This document shows, piece by piece, positions 9,901 through 21,544 of a stretch of DNA of 64,000 bases. The translations under genes and the position numbers were made by a program. Each line of letters opens with the position of its first letter. Position 1 is the stretch's first letter. Source of the DNA: Parasponia andersonii (Eukaryota > Streptophyta > Magnoliopsida > Rosales > Cannabaceae); NCBI GenBank assembly GCA_002914805.1, contig JXTB01000092.1, forward strand, positions 771,953 through 835,952, read 5' to 3'. The notes below the pieces were generated by a model. That model worked only from the letters and a program-made list of their open reading frames with translations, made no database searches and was not told where the DNA came from.

Positions 9901-11976
9901 AGCCAACTAGTAAAAGCAGAACAAGTACAAAAGAAAAATTGAAGTAGGGCTTATAGATTAGCAATGACTATCTGAGCTTCTCACAAACGATATCCTGGAA
10001 TACCAAAATAAGCAATGAGTACTTTACCAGCATATCCTGGTCATAGAAAATTACTACCTTGTCCAATCTGCTCTCCAATTGTCAAGTCTTCCCATAAGAT
10101 TTCATAGTCCAAGCAGTCAGTGTCCATTTCCAACTTATTTACAGCACTACTGCTCGTACTCCCACAGCTGCTGACACTGCTTGTGCTGTTGACATTAAAC
10201 GAGGATGACCAAGATCCTGAAGCCTCATTGTTTGCAGGCCGATTGCTTTCGTTTGCCTGGCTTTCTAATTTAGCACTAGGATTCTTCTGATGACCCAGAT
10301 CATGCTCTTGATCAGTCTGCAACCAAGGCCAAACAAAGCGGGCAGGCCTAGGTTCTGACCCTTCTCGCTCGTTGCCTTTCCATGGCCATGATAGCCCTTT
10401 TTTACCAATCCATGCCTCAGCCTTCGAGGATATCATCTTTTGGATTGTAGATTTTCCTTCACTTTCATCACCAGAATCCCTGGCGGGTTTTCCTGGGGAC
10501 CTTTCATCAACTTGGGAAAATACGCCGAAAGGGGATGCAGATATTTCTCCTCTAGGTGTGCTAGCTCCACTTGAATTAGCATCCTCCCGGTGGTCAGAGT
10601 TAACAGCATCTGAGTATCCATGATCAAAATGATGACCATCACCACTCCCACCTTCACGATCCATGCTGTTCTCTGATGTCCGCATTCTTGACTTGACTTT
10701 GTTGCTCACCTTGGATGCCTGTTTCTTTGGTTCTAAAAATCAAGATATGCCACATCACAATAATTCAATCGAAGATTCAGGAAAAAAATCTCAGACTAAC
10801 CAAATTTGTTATCTTAGACGCGAGGGCAGCCTGCAAAGGCTGCTCAGGATCAAGACCAAGTTTAGTTGTTACAGTATTTCTGGGCCGACAAACGCTTTCC
10901 GATTGCTTTGCGTCAGACTGTGGAACCACCATTTCTCTGAAGGACCGTGAATCACTTGATACGCAAATAACTCCTATCAAGGTACCATCATCATCATAGA
11001 ATGGCGTATTGGTTGCAACAGCTGAAAACCTGTCCCCCATCTTATTCTTGACAGGAAAATGTCCAGTCCAGCTCTCTCCCAGGGTGACACGTTGAACTAT
11101 ATTATATGCTACAGAAAAGTCACGGGGATCTACTAAAAGCTCAATGGCATCGCGGCCTAAGGACTCTGCCGTAGAGTAACCATAAAGATTTTCAGCAGTC
11201 CTGTTCCTGAAATGTTCAAAATTTTCCAAATGGCAAAATCATAAAAAGTAAAAACCACGAGTAAGATAACATCTTTTTCATAAGGAACACATACTAATAG
11301 TAGTGCCCGACCATTTAAGTTAGAGAATTTATTATCAATACCAACCCAAATAGCAAAACCACAAAAACCCCATAGTCAATCTCAATTCCAAAAACAGCAT
11401 AAATCTACAGTTGCAATCAACATTTGAAAGATAAAAACAAAAGCACAAACAAACAATTCCCAGTAATCTCAATTGGAAGCAAACATAGCCCGAATGAACA
11501 TCTCAGTCAAAGAAGCGTTTAAAAGTATAAGGGTCAAAAAAGAAACAGACTTGATTGAATTGAACCACCCACCAGTATATTATTCGACCGCTAAGATCAA
11601 ATATATGAACAGACTGCCCCATAGACTGCAATATATTCAGATACTGCCTATTAGTAAAGTTCACAGCCGAAGGGCCAATTCCGCCACCGCCGGCATGCGA
11701 AGGATCACGGCTCCGGCTCTCCCGCTGCAGCGGAGACGAATGCCGAATCGACGCGGACCCATCCAGAGCAGCGGCTCTCCTCCTGGGAGCGCCGAACCGG
11801 GTGCGCTGCGGCGATATGGAGTGGGACCTCTGGTGGGGGCGGTGGTGGTGGTGATCCGGCGTGGCGTCTTCAGAACCAGATTGCATGAGCTTAGACATCT
11901 CTTGCTTGAGGTGGGCATGACCCGCTTCGAGCTCTTGGATCTTCTTCAAAAGCTCCTCTGCTTGTGGGGTTTCCAT
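6931..11976 (-). CDS. RAF-like MAPKKK with N-terminal PAS domain (Arabidopsis B2 RAF group)
   Basis: Thirteen exons on the minus strand: 11976-11573, 11206-10801, 10724-10058, 9825-9785, 9340-9272, 8796-8696, 8540-8462, 8261-8163, 8071-8003, 7913-7864, 7753-7672, 7415-7321 and 7057-6931. They join in frame to 762 residues. The N-terminus has a short coiled-coil-like stretch ([20 protein letters not shown]) and a His-rich run. A PAS domain covers about residues 108-225 ([20 protein letters not shown] ... VICVSSD). A long Ser-rich linker follows. The kinase domain spans about 480-735: glycine loop [11 protein letters not shown], catalytic Lys511 in [13 protein letters not shown] with Asp607, DFGLSR with Asp625, and PQWMAPEV. 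All catalytic residues are present, so it should be active as a Ser/Thr kinase. Arabidopsis members (RAF7-12) include regulators of ABA responses and dormancy; the specific role here is inferred. The third exon uses the acceptor at 10725, which alone keeps the frame. Confidence 0.93.
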
Positions 11977-12432
11977 TACTAGCAAGAGCCGAAGAGTTCG
12001 AACAAGGAGGAGAACTACCAGTGAAGAATCTTTCTTCCGAGCTAGGAACTGTCAACAACCCTGGTTGCAAATGACAAAACATGAAGCAAAACCACAGCTT
12101 CTCTAGTGGGTTTCTCTCCTTTTTCTCTCTAGTGCTACCTCTTTGTTCATTCACTCACTCTAGGCTCTAGCTGAGAAAAATGGAGAAGACCCAGTTGATA
12201 ATTTTCAGACACATGAGTGAATATGGGTTGAAATTGATAAGATGAAGATGGATGAATATCAATCTCTATCTGGCCTTAACTCTGACTTAATAACTCTCTC
12301 TCTCTCTCAAACTCCAATAAGTGGAGTACTGAATTGAATTGAAGAAAAGGGTTGTGATTTGCGGGGTCAAGCAATAGAGAAGCTCTCTTTCTCTTTCTCT
12401 TCCTTTTTTTTTTTTTTTTTTTTCCCTTTTTT

Positions 12433-12433
<1 letters not shown>

Positions 12434-12465
<32 letters not shown>
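12434..12465. repeat. (CT)n microsatellite upstream of the RAF-like kinase
   Basis: About 16 CT units, reading GAGAGA on the gene's strand, lie some 460 bases before the kinase ATG, beside a poly-T run at about 12403-12423. Such GA/CT tracts are common in plant leaders and core promoters and can bind GAGA-type (BPC) factors. A role here is only a possibility. Confidence 0.9.
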
Positions 12466-12469
<4 letters not shown>

Positions 12470-13587
12470 CTTTGTTTATAGGTTAACAAGTTGTTTTTGT
12501 TAGGTTACTCTCTCTTGTTTTTGGAGTATTGGTTTTTCCCTGCCTCCGATAACCAGTCCATCGTCATCATCTCAATCTAACCATTGAGACCAGAAATTAT
12601 TATTATATATTGTTATTATTTGTGTGCATGTTATCATAGGCTACTCATGCGTTCTGCCACGCGTTAAACAAGCGCGTGTAAATTATAGCGCGTGTACTGC
12701 CGCCAATATGTCCAATAGGAGAGAGTGTTCATGTCACGCGAGCCTTTTGTGTGTATGTTGCCTGCGTTATCTCAACTATGTGCTTCCATTTCCTTTTCTG
12801 CTAAAAGCCCCTCCTTCTACTTTGCCTGTTGCCACTCCTCTTTCTACTACTTCCAATCCATTTTTTTGTTTTTTATTGTTTTTGTTTTGTTCTACTGCCA
12901 TGTTCATTGTTCATGCAAAAATAAAAATATTATATTCTAGTATTCTACGTGTCTTAAATTCCCAATTACCGATATGTGTTCATGAACTTTACCCAATTTC
13001 AGTTTAGGCCTTTAAATATTGAGAAAATAAAGAAATTCCCCTTAAATGTAGGATTTAATGTGTGTTTCAGGTCAGAAGTTATTAGTATGAACTCTGTTAA
13101 CTTCAGGCTTAGATTACTTAATTTGCAATTACGCAAATTCAATTGGGCTAACTTGTGGTACACCCATGATCATGAGCTTTTGCATTTTAATGGTTCAAAA
13201 ATGATTACATGTGAAATATATGGCCAAGTAAAGATCAAGTTTTTTGGGCTAATTAAGGTTCACATAAAGAAAGTCAAGGAAGATGACAATTGTGGACCTA
13301 AAAGCTGTCCAAATCATTGAAAGATGGGTTTACTTTAGCTGAGTTTAACTAAATGTAAAGAGGACTAATTATTACCATAAATGGAGAAGAGTATTTGTTA
13401 ATACTCTTCCTCTATGGCTAAATCACAAATTTAGCACCCCTTTGGGTGTTGACTTTGTTTCTCTTCCTTCCTTGGATTTGTATTCCTTTTTGCCTTCTCT
13501 TCACTCTTTCTTTTCTTCTGTGCTTGTACTCTTAATTGTTTTATATTTATCTATAATTCAGTTTGGCATTTCGAAAGTAACACACAC

Positions 13588-13627
<40 letters not shown>

Positions 13628-14269
13628 AAAACAGTGTATCTGGAACTTGGTTTCTCTCGTTAGAACTTTTTCGTTTGCGTGCACAGCATGATAAGGATTA
13701 GGGGGCGTGCAAGCACACAATTTTGAGAGGTGAAAGAGACAAGGGGAAGCAAAACAAATCTTATTGTTCTCTTCCCACAACCAAGGGATAATATTATCAT
13801 TAATAAGGGAAACAAGTGACATTTCCATTAACGCCATTAATGCTAAACTTTACCATAAAATAAAAGGGCCTCATGCTCTGTATCGCTAACAAATCTCTAT
13901 CCTCTTCCATGTACCCAAACATTTTTTTAAGATGATCTGACCTGGCAAGTTGACCTGCCAAAACTCATTCCCCAGCTACGTTCATCGGTTTTTCTGACTT
14001 AATTAAGCCACACATGCAATAATATCTACTTCATAAACTATGTGTTTTGAATTTAACTACGCTATAAATTATTATCGAGTCGTTTTCTCATGTAATGGTA
14101 TTGGATTAAAATATGTATATGCTTACTTCATTAGTTCTAATTTAAAAATATCTAAATTTTTCTTTTTCTTTTTCTTTTTTTTTTCTCCATTTTTCTTTTG
14201 TGTTTTGGCAATACCCATGAATGCAAACACTACTTCTTTTTCTGGGAATGGAACTGTCACACCTCACTA
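12466..14269. other. Intergenic region upstream of the kinase
   Basis: This is mostly AT-rich sequence with a (CT)n tract at 13591-13625 and poly-T runs. Open frames such as 12624-13007 and 12976-13320 on the plus strand lack recognisable domains and have low-complexity, noncoding-like composition. I annotate no gene here. Confidence 0.5.
13591..13625. repeat. (CT)n microsatellite
   Basis: About 17 uninterrupted CT units. There is no gene start nearby on either strand. Confidence 0.95.
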
Positions 14270-14486
14270 ACCAACAGCTTTGACAGCAGAGATAGCAGAT
14301 GGGATAAAAACAGTGGCAAACAAGAGGAACTTCACCATATCAAGAAAATGATAAATACATCTTAAGCAAACAGTCAAAAGTCTTGAGATTCATTCTCTTC
14401 TTCTTCTTATTCTAGTGCAAGTCTCTGAATAAGTAAACATCAAAGTAAATGAACCTAGTAAATGGAAAATTTCATTGGTAACCCAC

Positions 14487-14603
14487 CTGCCTAAAGAAGC
14501 CACCAGAGACATCAGTATGAAATCCAAATACAAGGCAAGGCAGTATGAATCTTTCAGAGACGCCAAAAAGAGTGCTCTTACTACTGAGACAAACGCGCCG
14601 AAG
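14487..14603 (-). other. Possible coding exon of an unrecognised small membrane protein (weak)
   Basis: On the minus strand a 117-base stretch is framed by a good acceptor (TTTTGTGCAG) and donor (CAG/GTGGGT). It stays open in one frame as a hydrophobic peptide (FGAFVSVVRALFLASL ... CLALYLDFILMSLVASLG), which would form one or two membrane helices. A second hydrophobic stretch (FLLFATVFIPSAISAVKAVG, then stop) lies downstream on the same strand at about 14270-14330, after another AG. I do not recognise the family and found no convincing start exon. It could equally be a noncoding transcript or a chance frame. Another frame through the same exon is also open. Confidence 0.2.
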
Positions 14604-14699
14604 CTGCACAAAAGGAACAGACACAAAACACAACAAGAAGATCTCCTAATAAATAGAGAAGCATGTATTAATCATTTATCAGTTGTTAATGTCACATAA

Positions 14700-15308
14700 T
14701 GCACAGAGTAATGGTGTTTTATTCCAAAGTAAGATGAAATGTACAAAAGGAGGGGAAGGGTGGGAGGGGTCCTAGCTTCAGAGGGACTAACTCAAAAGCA
14801 GGCAAACATGTATCTGGAGACTCAAGAGGAGGTAGTACAAATTATTTAGATAATACATGCTTGTTGATGGAGGATGTAATTAGATCTGATTTCAACTCCG
14901 CAACAGCAGCATCCCTTTAATCTCTCAAAGCTTCAACATCAAACTCAGATGACAGCTACTTGGGCCTTCTCGATGCGAAAAAACAAAATGGCAGTACACC
15001 ACCAAATTAGCATATAGTATAGCTACATTAACAAGATCTCAAAGACTGCACTTTAGGCTGAAAAACTAATCAGCTATGTTACGTGAGTAGGTTGGTGATT
15101 TAGTCCTGTTTGCCCAACAACCAAGATGAATAGCAAGCCAAAATATGTAGAATGACTTTATTGGAAGCCTTGAGCTGATCAGTTTACTTTCAGCTCAAGT
15201 TTAATCTGTAACTAGCTATCAGAAACATCCTCAGGGTAGAATTTAGAATAAGCATTTTTCTGGCTGATATTAAGAAGTATAGGTGAACTTTATGTGTCAA
15301 TAATCTAG
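14700..15308. other. Region downstream of PHYB (3' UTR and spacer)
   Basis: This stretch follows the PHYB stop codon on the minus strand and should include its 3' untranslated region. I see no independent gene. Confidence 0.5.
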
Positions 15309-18300
15309 TCAAGAATACTCTGAGGCTCTTCGACGGATGGGAAGTTCAAGAATAATTAAGAAATAACATCTTTCTGACTCTCTGATATACTGAACATCAC
15401 CGTCCATGAGCTTCAAAATCTTCCTGCACATGCTCAGCCCTAGGCCTTCCTGAGTCATCCATCGACTGCTGTGGAACATGTCTTGAACCAATTCAGGAGG
15501 AAGGCCTTCACCAGGGCATACAATCCTTCACCATAAACAACAGATAGTTTAAAATGTCACTGACAATAATAAGATCATGTTGTTATCAATACGAGAATGC
15601 AAATCTACTACTTGGTTTTGTTTACTCGAAAGTTAAGGATGGAGAAATCATTAGTTAATATTACATAAACCAATATACACTGATTATATTAATATTACAT
15701 AAATCAATATACACAGATTATATCTCCTGTTGAATAAGTCTATTGTACCTGAATTCAGTATGAAGCAAAGTGTGACCATCTGGAGCTTTCTTTAAGCTTG
15801 GACGAAGAAGAATCTCCACCCAGCCTTCAGGAGATGGCGCATAACGCACCATATTCAATAGGAACTCAGCCAATACCTGTTGAATTCTCACCTGATCACC
15901 ATAAACTGCCAATGTCTTGATTTCTTCTGGAATATCCCGAATCAGCTGTAGATTCCTCTCCCTCAGCAATATCATCACTTGGCTAACAACAGCATTGATT
16001 ACACTCCCAAGTAGGAATTCTGCCTTTTCAAGCTCCAATGAACTAATACAAAATAAATTAAACAAATAAGATGACGCCTTTCTTCATTGCAAAAATATCT
16101 GAAAGCTCAGAAAAACAGACTAATATTCCCAGAAGATGTAATCTAAGAACTACAGATTCAGCAGCATATAACTAGTATCGCGGAAGAGTTTTTCCCTGTT
16201 TCTCCGGAAATGGTGTGGCAGCTGAGTTTACATTCTACCCCTATGGACGTTCATCTACATCATCAGCTAAAGTAATCACATACCATAAAAACTAGTTAAG
16301 ATGCTTGTTTGTAAGACATTGGTAACCAATTAAAAGCATGGCTTCATATTGGTTTTTTATCTTTCGAATAATCCTGAAATAGACAAGTTGTTTCGTAGAA
16401 ACTCACCCATCTTCGATATTATCCAAATCAACATCCCTTATGATCTTTAGCATCTGCTTCTCACAAGCGGCACTAGTCTCAAGAAATTGCTTTTGATCTT
16501 CTGTTAATTCTGTTGCCTCCAAAAGCGAGTTAGTAAAGCGTATACCATTTAATGGATTCTTTAGTTCCTGACAAATGTAAGCCAACTCTTTCATCCTAGA
16601 AAAACTTTTCTTCTCGTGTTGCCTATGAACTTTAAGAGCTTGCTGCAACTCAGGACTCGCAATTTGCAAGAAGCAGAAGGCTCCGATGATCTGGCCCTCC
16701 ATATTCACCCTCCTATTTGCTGTCAAGAGAACTTGTACAAATCTTCCATTTTGATCAAAGAATGAAAAGGGAAATTTGTCCGTATCCTGCCCTCCAATGG
16801 CCTTGTGCAATACAATCATGAACTTCGTTAAAGCATCTGGACCCTTGAGCTGACAACAACTGCCAAAGACCTCTCCAACCAACATTTTTCCAATGATTTC
16901 CTCTTTAGCCCATCCAGTGAGCTTTTCCATAGCAGTATTCCATTCTGAGCAACATGTGTTATCATCTGATGCAAATATGGGAGGAATCAGAGGACTAGGA
17001 CTATGAACAATAGCCTTGTAGTCGCCTTGTATGTGTATGAATTTGTCCATTACCACTTTTTGACCGGTAACGTCCTGACCAACAAAGCAAACTCCAACTA
17101 TATTGTTTGTATAATCCCTGCTAGAGCAGGCATTGACCACCACAAAAACAGGGTCATTATTGTGTTCCGGGCCAAATGTTCTCATCTTTATCTCTATATT
17201 CTTATCTTCTTCTCCTGCATACCAAAAATTATGTGATAAAATGCTGAACATGCTAACATATAACAAAAATGAAACAGAGACCTTTAATTTTTATAAAACA
17301 AGTCTGTCAAATTTTGAAACAAGATAGCAGCTGTTTTTACATCATTCAGTCTCACAAAAGTCTACCTCCACTAATGAACATCATCATAAAGACTTTAACT
17401 TCTTTAATAAAGAATAAATAAATAAAATATATTCGTTTTACCCCCTCCCAAATGCCTCTAATCTAATGTTGATGGCCTTCTTGAATTGAGAAGGAAAAGA
17501 GACAAGAGACGTAAAAGAATTACCTCTTAAAGCGTGGTAAAGGAGTTCTTCAACAGCTTCTTTAGATTCCTTATAAACAAGATCATGGACCAATGACTTT
17601 CCCATAGCGTCCTCAATAGAGAGCCCTGTCAATTCTGCAACCTTAGCATTCCACCCATTTATACGACCATCAACATCAACAGCAAATATGGGTGCAGTTG
17701 CAGTCTCTATCAATCTAACCATTTCTCTTGCAACAGAGCTTAGCTCATCCATGCCTTGCAACTCCATATCCCCATGCCGGGCATGTACAACAGCCTTCGA
17801 ATTACTTGCCTCAGCATCCCTAAACGAGTCTCGCAGAATAAGCTGCAAAGAGTGAATAGCATCCATTTCCGCATTCTCCCATGGTAAACTACGGCTTTTC
17901 ACCACTTCCAGAAATGCCTTGAACGAAGAACGTGGATGCATCCTCAGTCCATCATCCTTGTCCTCCGGGTGATGCTTTGCACCACCCCATTTGATCTCCT
18001 TCGCGGTGTGGGATCGGAACCAGAATAGAAAGTCCCTTTTTGTGATATAAGCAACAGCCATACCACAAACTGCATCACCAAGCATGGCTGCACCGGGATA
18101 CCCAGCATCAGCCAAACTGTCTGTACTCAAACCTGTTGAATCACCGTGGTAAGTCAACAACCATTCCACAATGTCCTTTATCTGAGCATCAGTTGGGGTC
18201 ACACCAAGTGGATAGTACTTCCCCTGGTAAAAGAGTGCTGCCCCATCACACTTCACCAAGTCCATAATACTGGGGCTTTGAGTAACAATCCCAGTAGGAG

Positions 18301-19591
18301 AGTCACGAAGAAGCATATCACACAACAGAGTTTGGGTCCTCAGTACATGTTTTTCCGACAACTGAGACGCCAATTGCAACTCCATATTCAACTGAAGTCC
18401 AAAAGCCTGCATCAAAAACTCACAAGCGTACCTTAATGGGAACGGTATGCACCGAGCTGAAGTGTGGTGACAAACAACCAAACCCCATAGCTTCATTGAG
18501 TTCCTCCCACCAATGGCTTCCTCCTCATTTCCATTAATAATAACCGCCATTACTAAAGAAGCTATAGAACCCATATTTGCCATATATTGAGTATGACAAC
18601 CATGAGGGGCTCTAAGGGTCGAGCCCACCAAGCAAAGAGGCTGCATTAGCCCTTCATCCTGAATTACCGTCACCAGCGAGGCGTGGCAATCGACGATCAT
18701 TCGAACTCGGTTCTGCTTGAACAAGAACCTCGACGCCTGAGGAATGTCCGTGGCAGGGTAGTGCAGCCCAATGTAAGGCTCCAAATCAGCCCTCTTACTC
18801 TCAGCCACAACCTCACCATGCTCATCCTCATGAAACTTATACACCATGACCCGATCATAACCAGTAAGCTCCCTCACACTCTCCACAACAGTATCACACA
18901 ACAGCTTAATATCCCCACCGGGAAGAGACTGCAAGTGGGAAATTGCTCTCACAGCCAGCTTCTGCGACTGCACGGCTCCGGCAATGGACAGAGCAGGGTC
19001 CTCTGTCCTCGCCGGCTCCAAATCGATCACGATCCCGACATCGATCCGATGAAGAATCGCGTAGAAGGGCTTCCCAGAATTCTTGGAGTGAATCCAAACC
19101 GGGTTCAAGAGCGTGATTTCCCTCGCTCCAAACGCCTTCTCAAGCAGGGTCGCGCTCGAAGGAGTGAAAAGTGTACGGACATCCGTCCCAATCGTGAGAA
19201 TCTCCGGCCTTTCGAGGCTCGGGACCGATTGCGGGGTCAGACCCAACATGTCCCGGGCGTTCTCGCTGTACCCGACGACCCGGAAAGTGGCTTCATCGAC
19301 GGCCATCATACACCCAAAGGGCTGGATATGGCCGCCCCTCTGGATTTTCGACAAGTAAGCGGTAATCTCCTTCTCCGGGACCGATTGTGTGGTGGTTCTA
19401 ACAGACTGTGAGTAGTCAAAGGACTTACCAGACTCGCCAGACTGTTCAAAAACGGCGTGGAGCCGAGCATCGAGGGTGTACTGAGCAATGGCTTTGCTCA
19501 CGGACTCAGTGTGTTGAGCTCCTCTTATGTTGCTTGTGCCTGAAGATTGAGCTTGGTGTTGCGAATAAGCTCCTTTACTACCAGAAGCCAT
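15309..19591 (-). CDS. PHYB: Phytochrome B, red/far-red photoreceptor
   Basis: Four coding exons, 19591-17524, 17214-16407, 16042-15749 and 15525-15309, give 1128 residues, the usual phyB length. The N-terminal start MASGSKG and the [13 protein letters not shown] block are phyB-type. The order is PAS (about 75-200), GAF bilin lyase domain with ATDIPQ and the chromophore Cys332 in GCHTQYM, PHY domain with the tongue WGGAKH, two PAS repeats in the output region (about 610-860), and the histidine-kinase-related domain. In the latter the phospho-acceptor position reads CQELKNPL, with no His, as in plant phytochromes. The C-terminal ATPase-like part has [16 protein letters not shown]. The exon pattern (long first exon, three shorter ones) is the classic plant phytochrome structure. 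It forms photoreversible dimers that move to the nucleus in red light and act on PIF factors. No break or missing residue is seen. Confidence 0.97.
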
Positions 19592-21022
19592 TAATGGGTA
19601 TTCACCGTTTTCTTCCCTCCCTCTTCTTCTTCCCCAGAATCCTTCACTTTATCTTAGCTTAAGCTTAAGCTCTGCAAGTACAGTACACATCCATAGGAGC
19701 AAAACCCATGTCGCCAAATTCTGATTCTTTACGGAATTATGGAAAGTAGAATAGATCGGAAACGGAGGGAAGGCTGGACGAAGCTAACAGCAAGCGTTTT
19801 TGCTTGGACAATTTTTTTTTTCTTTCTTTCTTTTATGCCCTTAAAAAAAAAAAAAAGTTGCTTTGGCTTGATCTTCTTCTCTTTCCTTTTTTTCTTTAAA
19901 GGATGTGAACGAAGTGACACATTTATAATTTTTTAAAATTTATGAACCGGAATTTAGCTTTGGGGAGGGATGAATAGAGCAATGGTGGGAAACTGGGAAT
20001 ATCAGCAAAGGACATTTTGATTGGTGGTCCTTCTCCTTAGTAGTCACGCTCTGGGCCATGCATGACAAAAAATTTGCACTGCGGTTCATTTTTCCTTTTT
20101 TTTTTTTTTTTTAAATTTTGGTTTTGGTTTTTGCATTTTTTTATTTCTCACTTTGTTGTCATTTACCTTTTATATAATTTTTTAAGCTCTTTTTTTTCTC
20201 ACTGATTCCAAAGACCATTAATATAAGACTAAAAAAAAACACATTAAGTAGATCCCCAAATGGGATTTAGTTGATGACGTGTGATAAAAAGACTTGAGAT
20301 TTAAGAACATAGTCTCAAAGAGGGAACCCCACATTCTAAATCTGGTATCTTATTCAACGAGAAAACCGGGCTGGTCTTTTTGTGTTCGCTATTTATAGAA
20401 CCAAATACTTTAACCGCCGCATTTCGTTTTGATTTTGTTGTAAGTTAGTTACTATGATAAAAGCCTTTGTCTGCGTTGACCAATAGGTCAACTTGGAGTA
20501 AACAGAAGATGACGGATTGGTTTTATGTATATATTTATTTTTATATTTATACCATAACCTTCTTAGGATTTATGTATTTTGCTTACATTTGTACAAGCAT
20601 AACCTCATTAGGTTGAAGATATTTTTAATTTGTCAGGCAAAAGAGAGAAGGAATATTCCAATTACCACATCCAATTTCCAGAATCTGTAATATACTTTTT
20701 TTATTAAAAAGATCCAGTATTCTCAATCGTAGTATGTGAAAAACAGTTGCGATATGGACTCAATATACATTGCAAGAATATTCTTCTAATGCTTAAAACG
20801 ATAATAAACTTACCCATAAACTGGTTCCAAAATATTCACTTTTCATTCATTTAATTTTTCTTTTGGGTTTGCTAGAAGTTAAAGGCATTGAGGATATCAG
20901 TAGGGATTGAACCAAGTCAGTAGCCAACCCTTGGAAAGAGTGGATCTCAACCACTCAAGGGTCCCTTTGGGACGACAACTCTGAATCTGAAGTGTTGTCC
21001 GCTTCAGAAAAATAAAAATGGC

Positions 21023-21023
<1 letters not shown>
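19592..21023. other. PHYB promoter and leader region
   Basis: The region between the PHYB start and the 3' end of ACLB (both on the minus strand) must contain the PHYB promoter. It is AT-rich with poly-T/poly-A runs at 19809-19857 and 20094-20114. A short G/C-richer block at about 20890-21000 looks unlike its surroundings but I cannot assign it. Confidence 0.5.

Positions 21024-21053
<30 letters not shown>
21024..21053. repeat. (GA)n microsatellite
   Basis: About 15 GA units followed by a short A run, in the spacer between PHYB and ACLB. Confidence 0.95.
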
Positions 21054-21060
<7 letters not shown>

Positions 21061-21544
21061 AAAACATGGGCAGATGGGCTGCCTCCGGCATATAAATGTC
21101 TTCTTGTAGTTATTGGGGACAGACGTCTTTTCAGGTAACCTTAAGGATTTTGGCACATGTTTTATGCAATTAAGGAACAGCAATAAACCTAACAAAAAAA
21201 AGGGTATCAGTATCACACCACATGGTGCTAAGAGGGACTTAAATAAATTACACAAAGTTGCATAATTTAGAGCCCGCGTCCTTCCTTGAAACCAGCAAGT
21301 CGAAGAAAAATTACCTGGTTTTATAAAATAAGAGAATTTTGTCTTCATGAACTTTTGTTATTACAACTTACAGATGATTATGCTCAGCTCAGCCATTAGC
21401 AATACAAACACTAAACTAACAAAGGTAAAACAATTGTCCCAGCAAATTGGAGACCGAAAATTATAAAAATAAAAATAAAATAAAATAAAAAGGCAGTGCT
21501 CGGGTAAAGCAGGTGGGCGTAGCATGTAGCATCCGCGGAAATTC

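Noticed and set aside
11473..11982. 169-residue plus-strand frame
   Set aside because: Shadow of the first exon of the RAF-like kinase.
12624..13007. 127-residue plus-strand frame upstream of the kinase
   Set aside because: Hydrophobic low-complexity translation from T-rich intergenic DNA, no domain, no splice or promoter context.
18683..19411. 242-residue frame on the plus strand
   Set aside because: It is the exact antisense of the conserved PHYB first exon; long shadow frames are expected opposite G/C-rich coding sequence.
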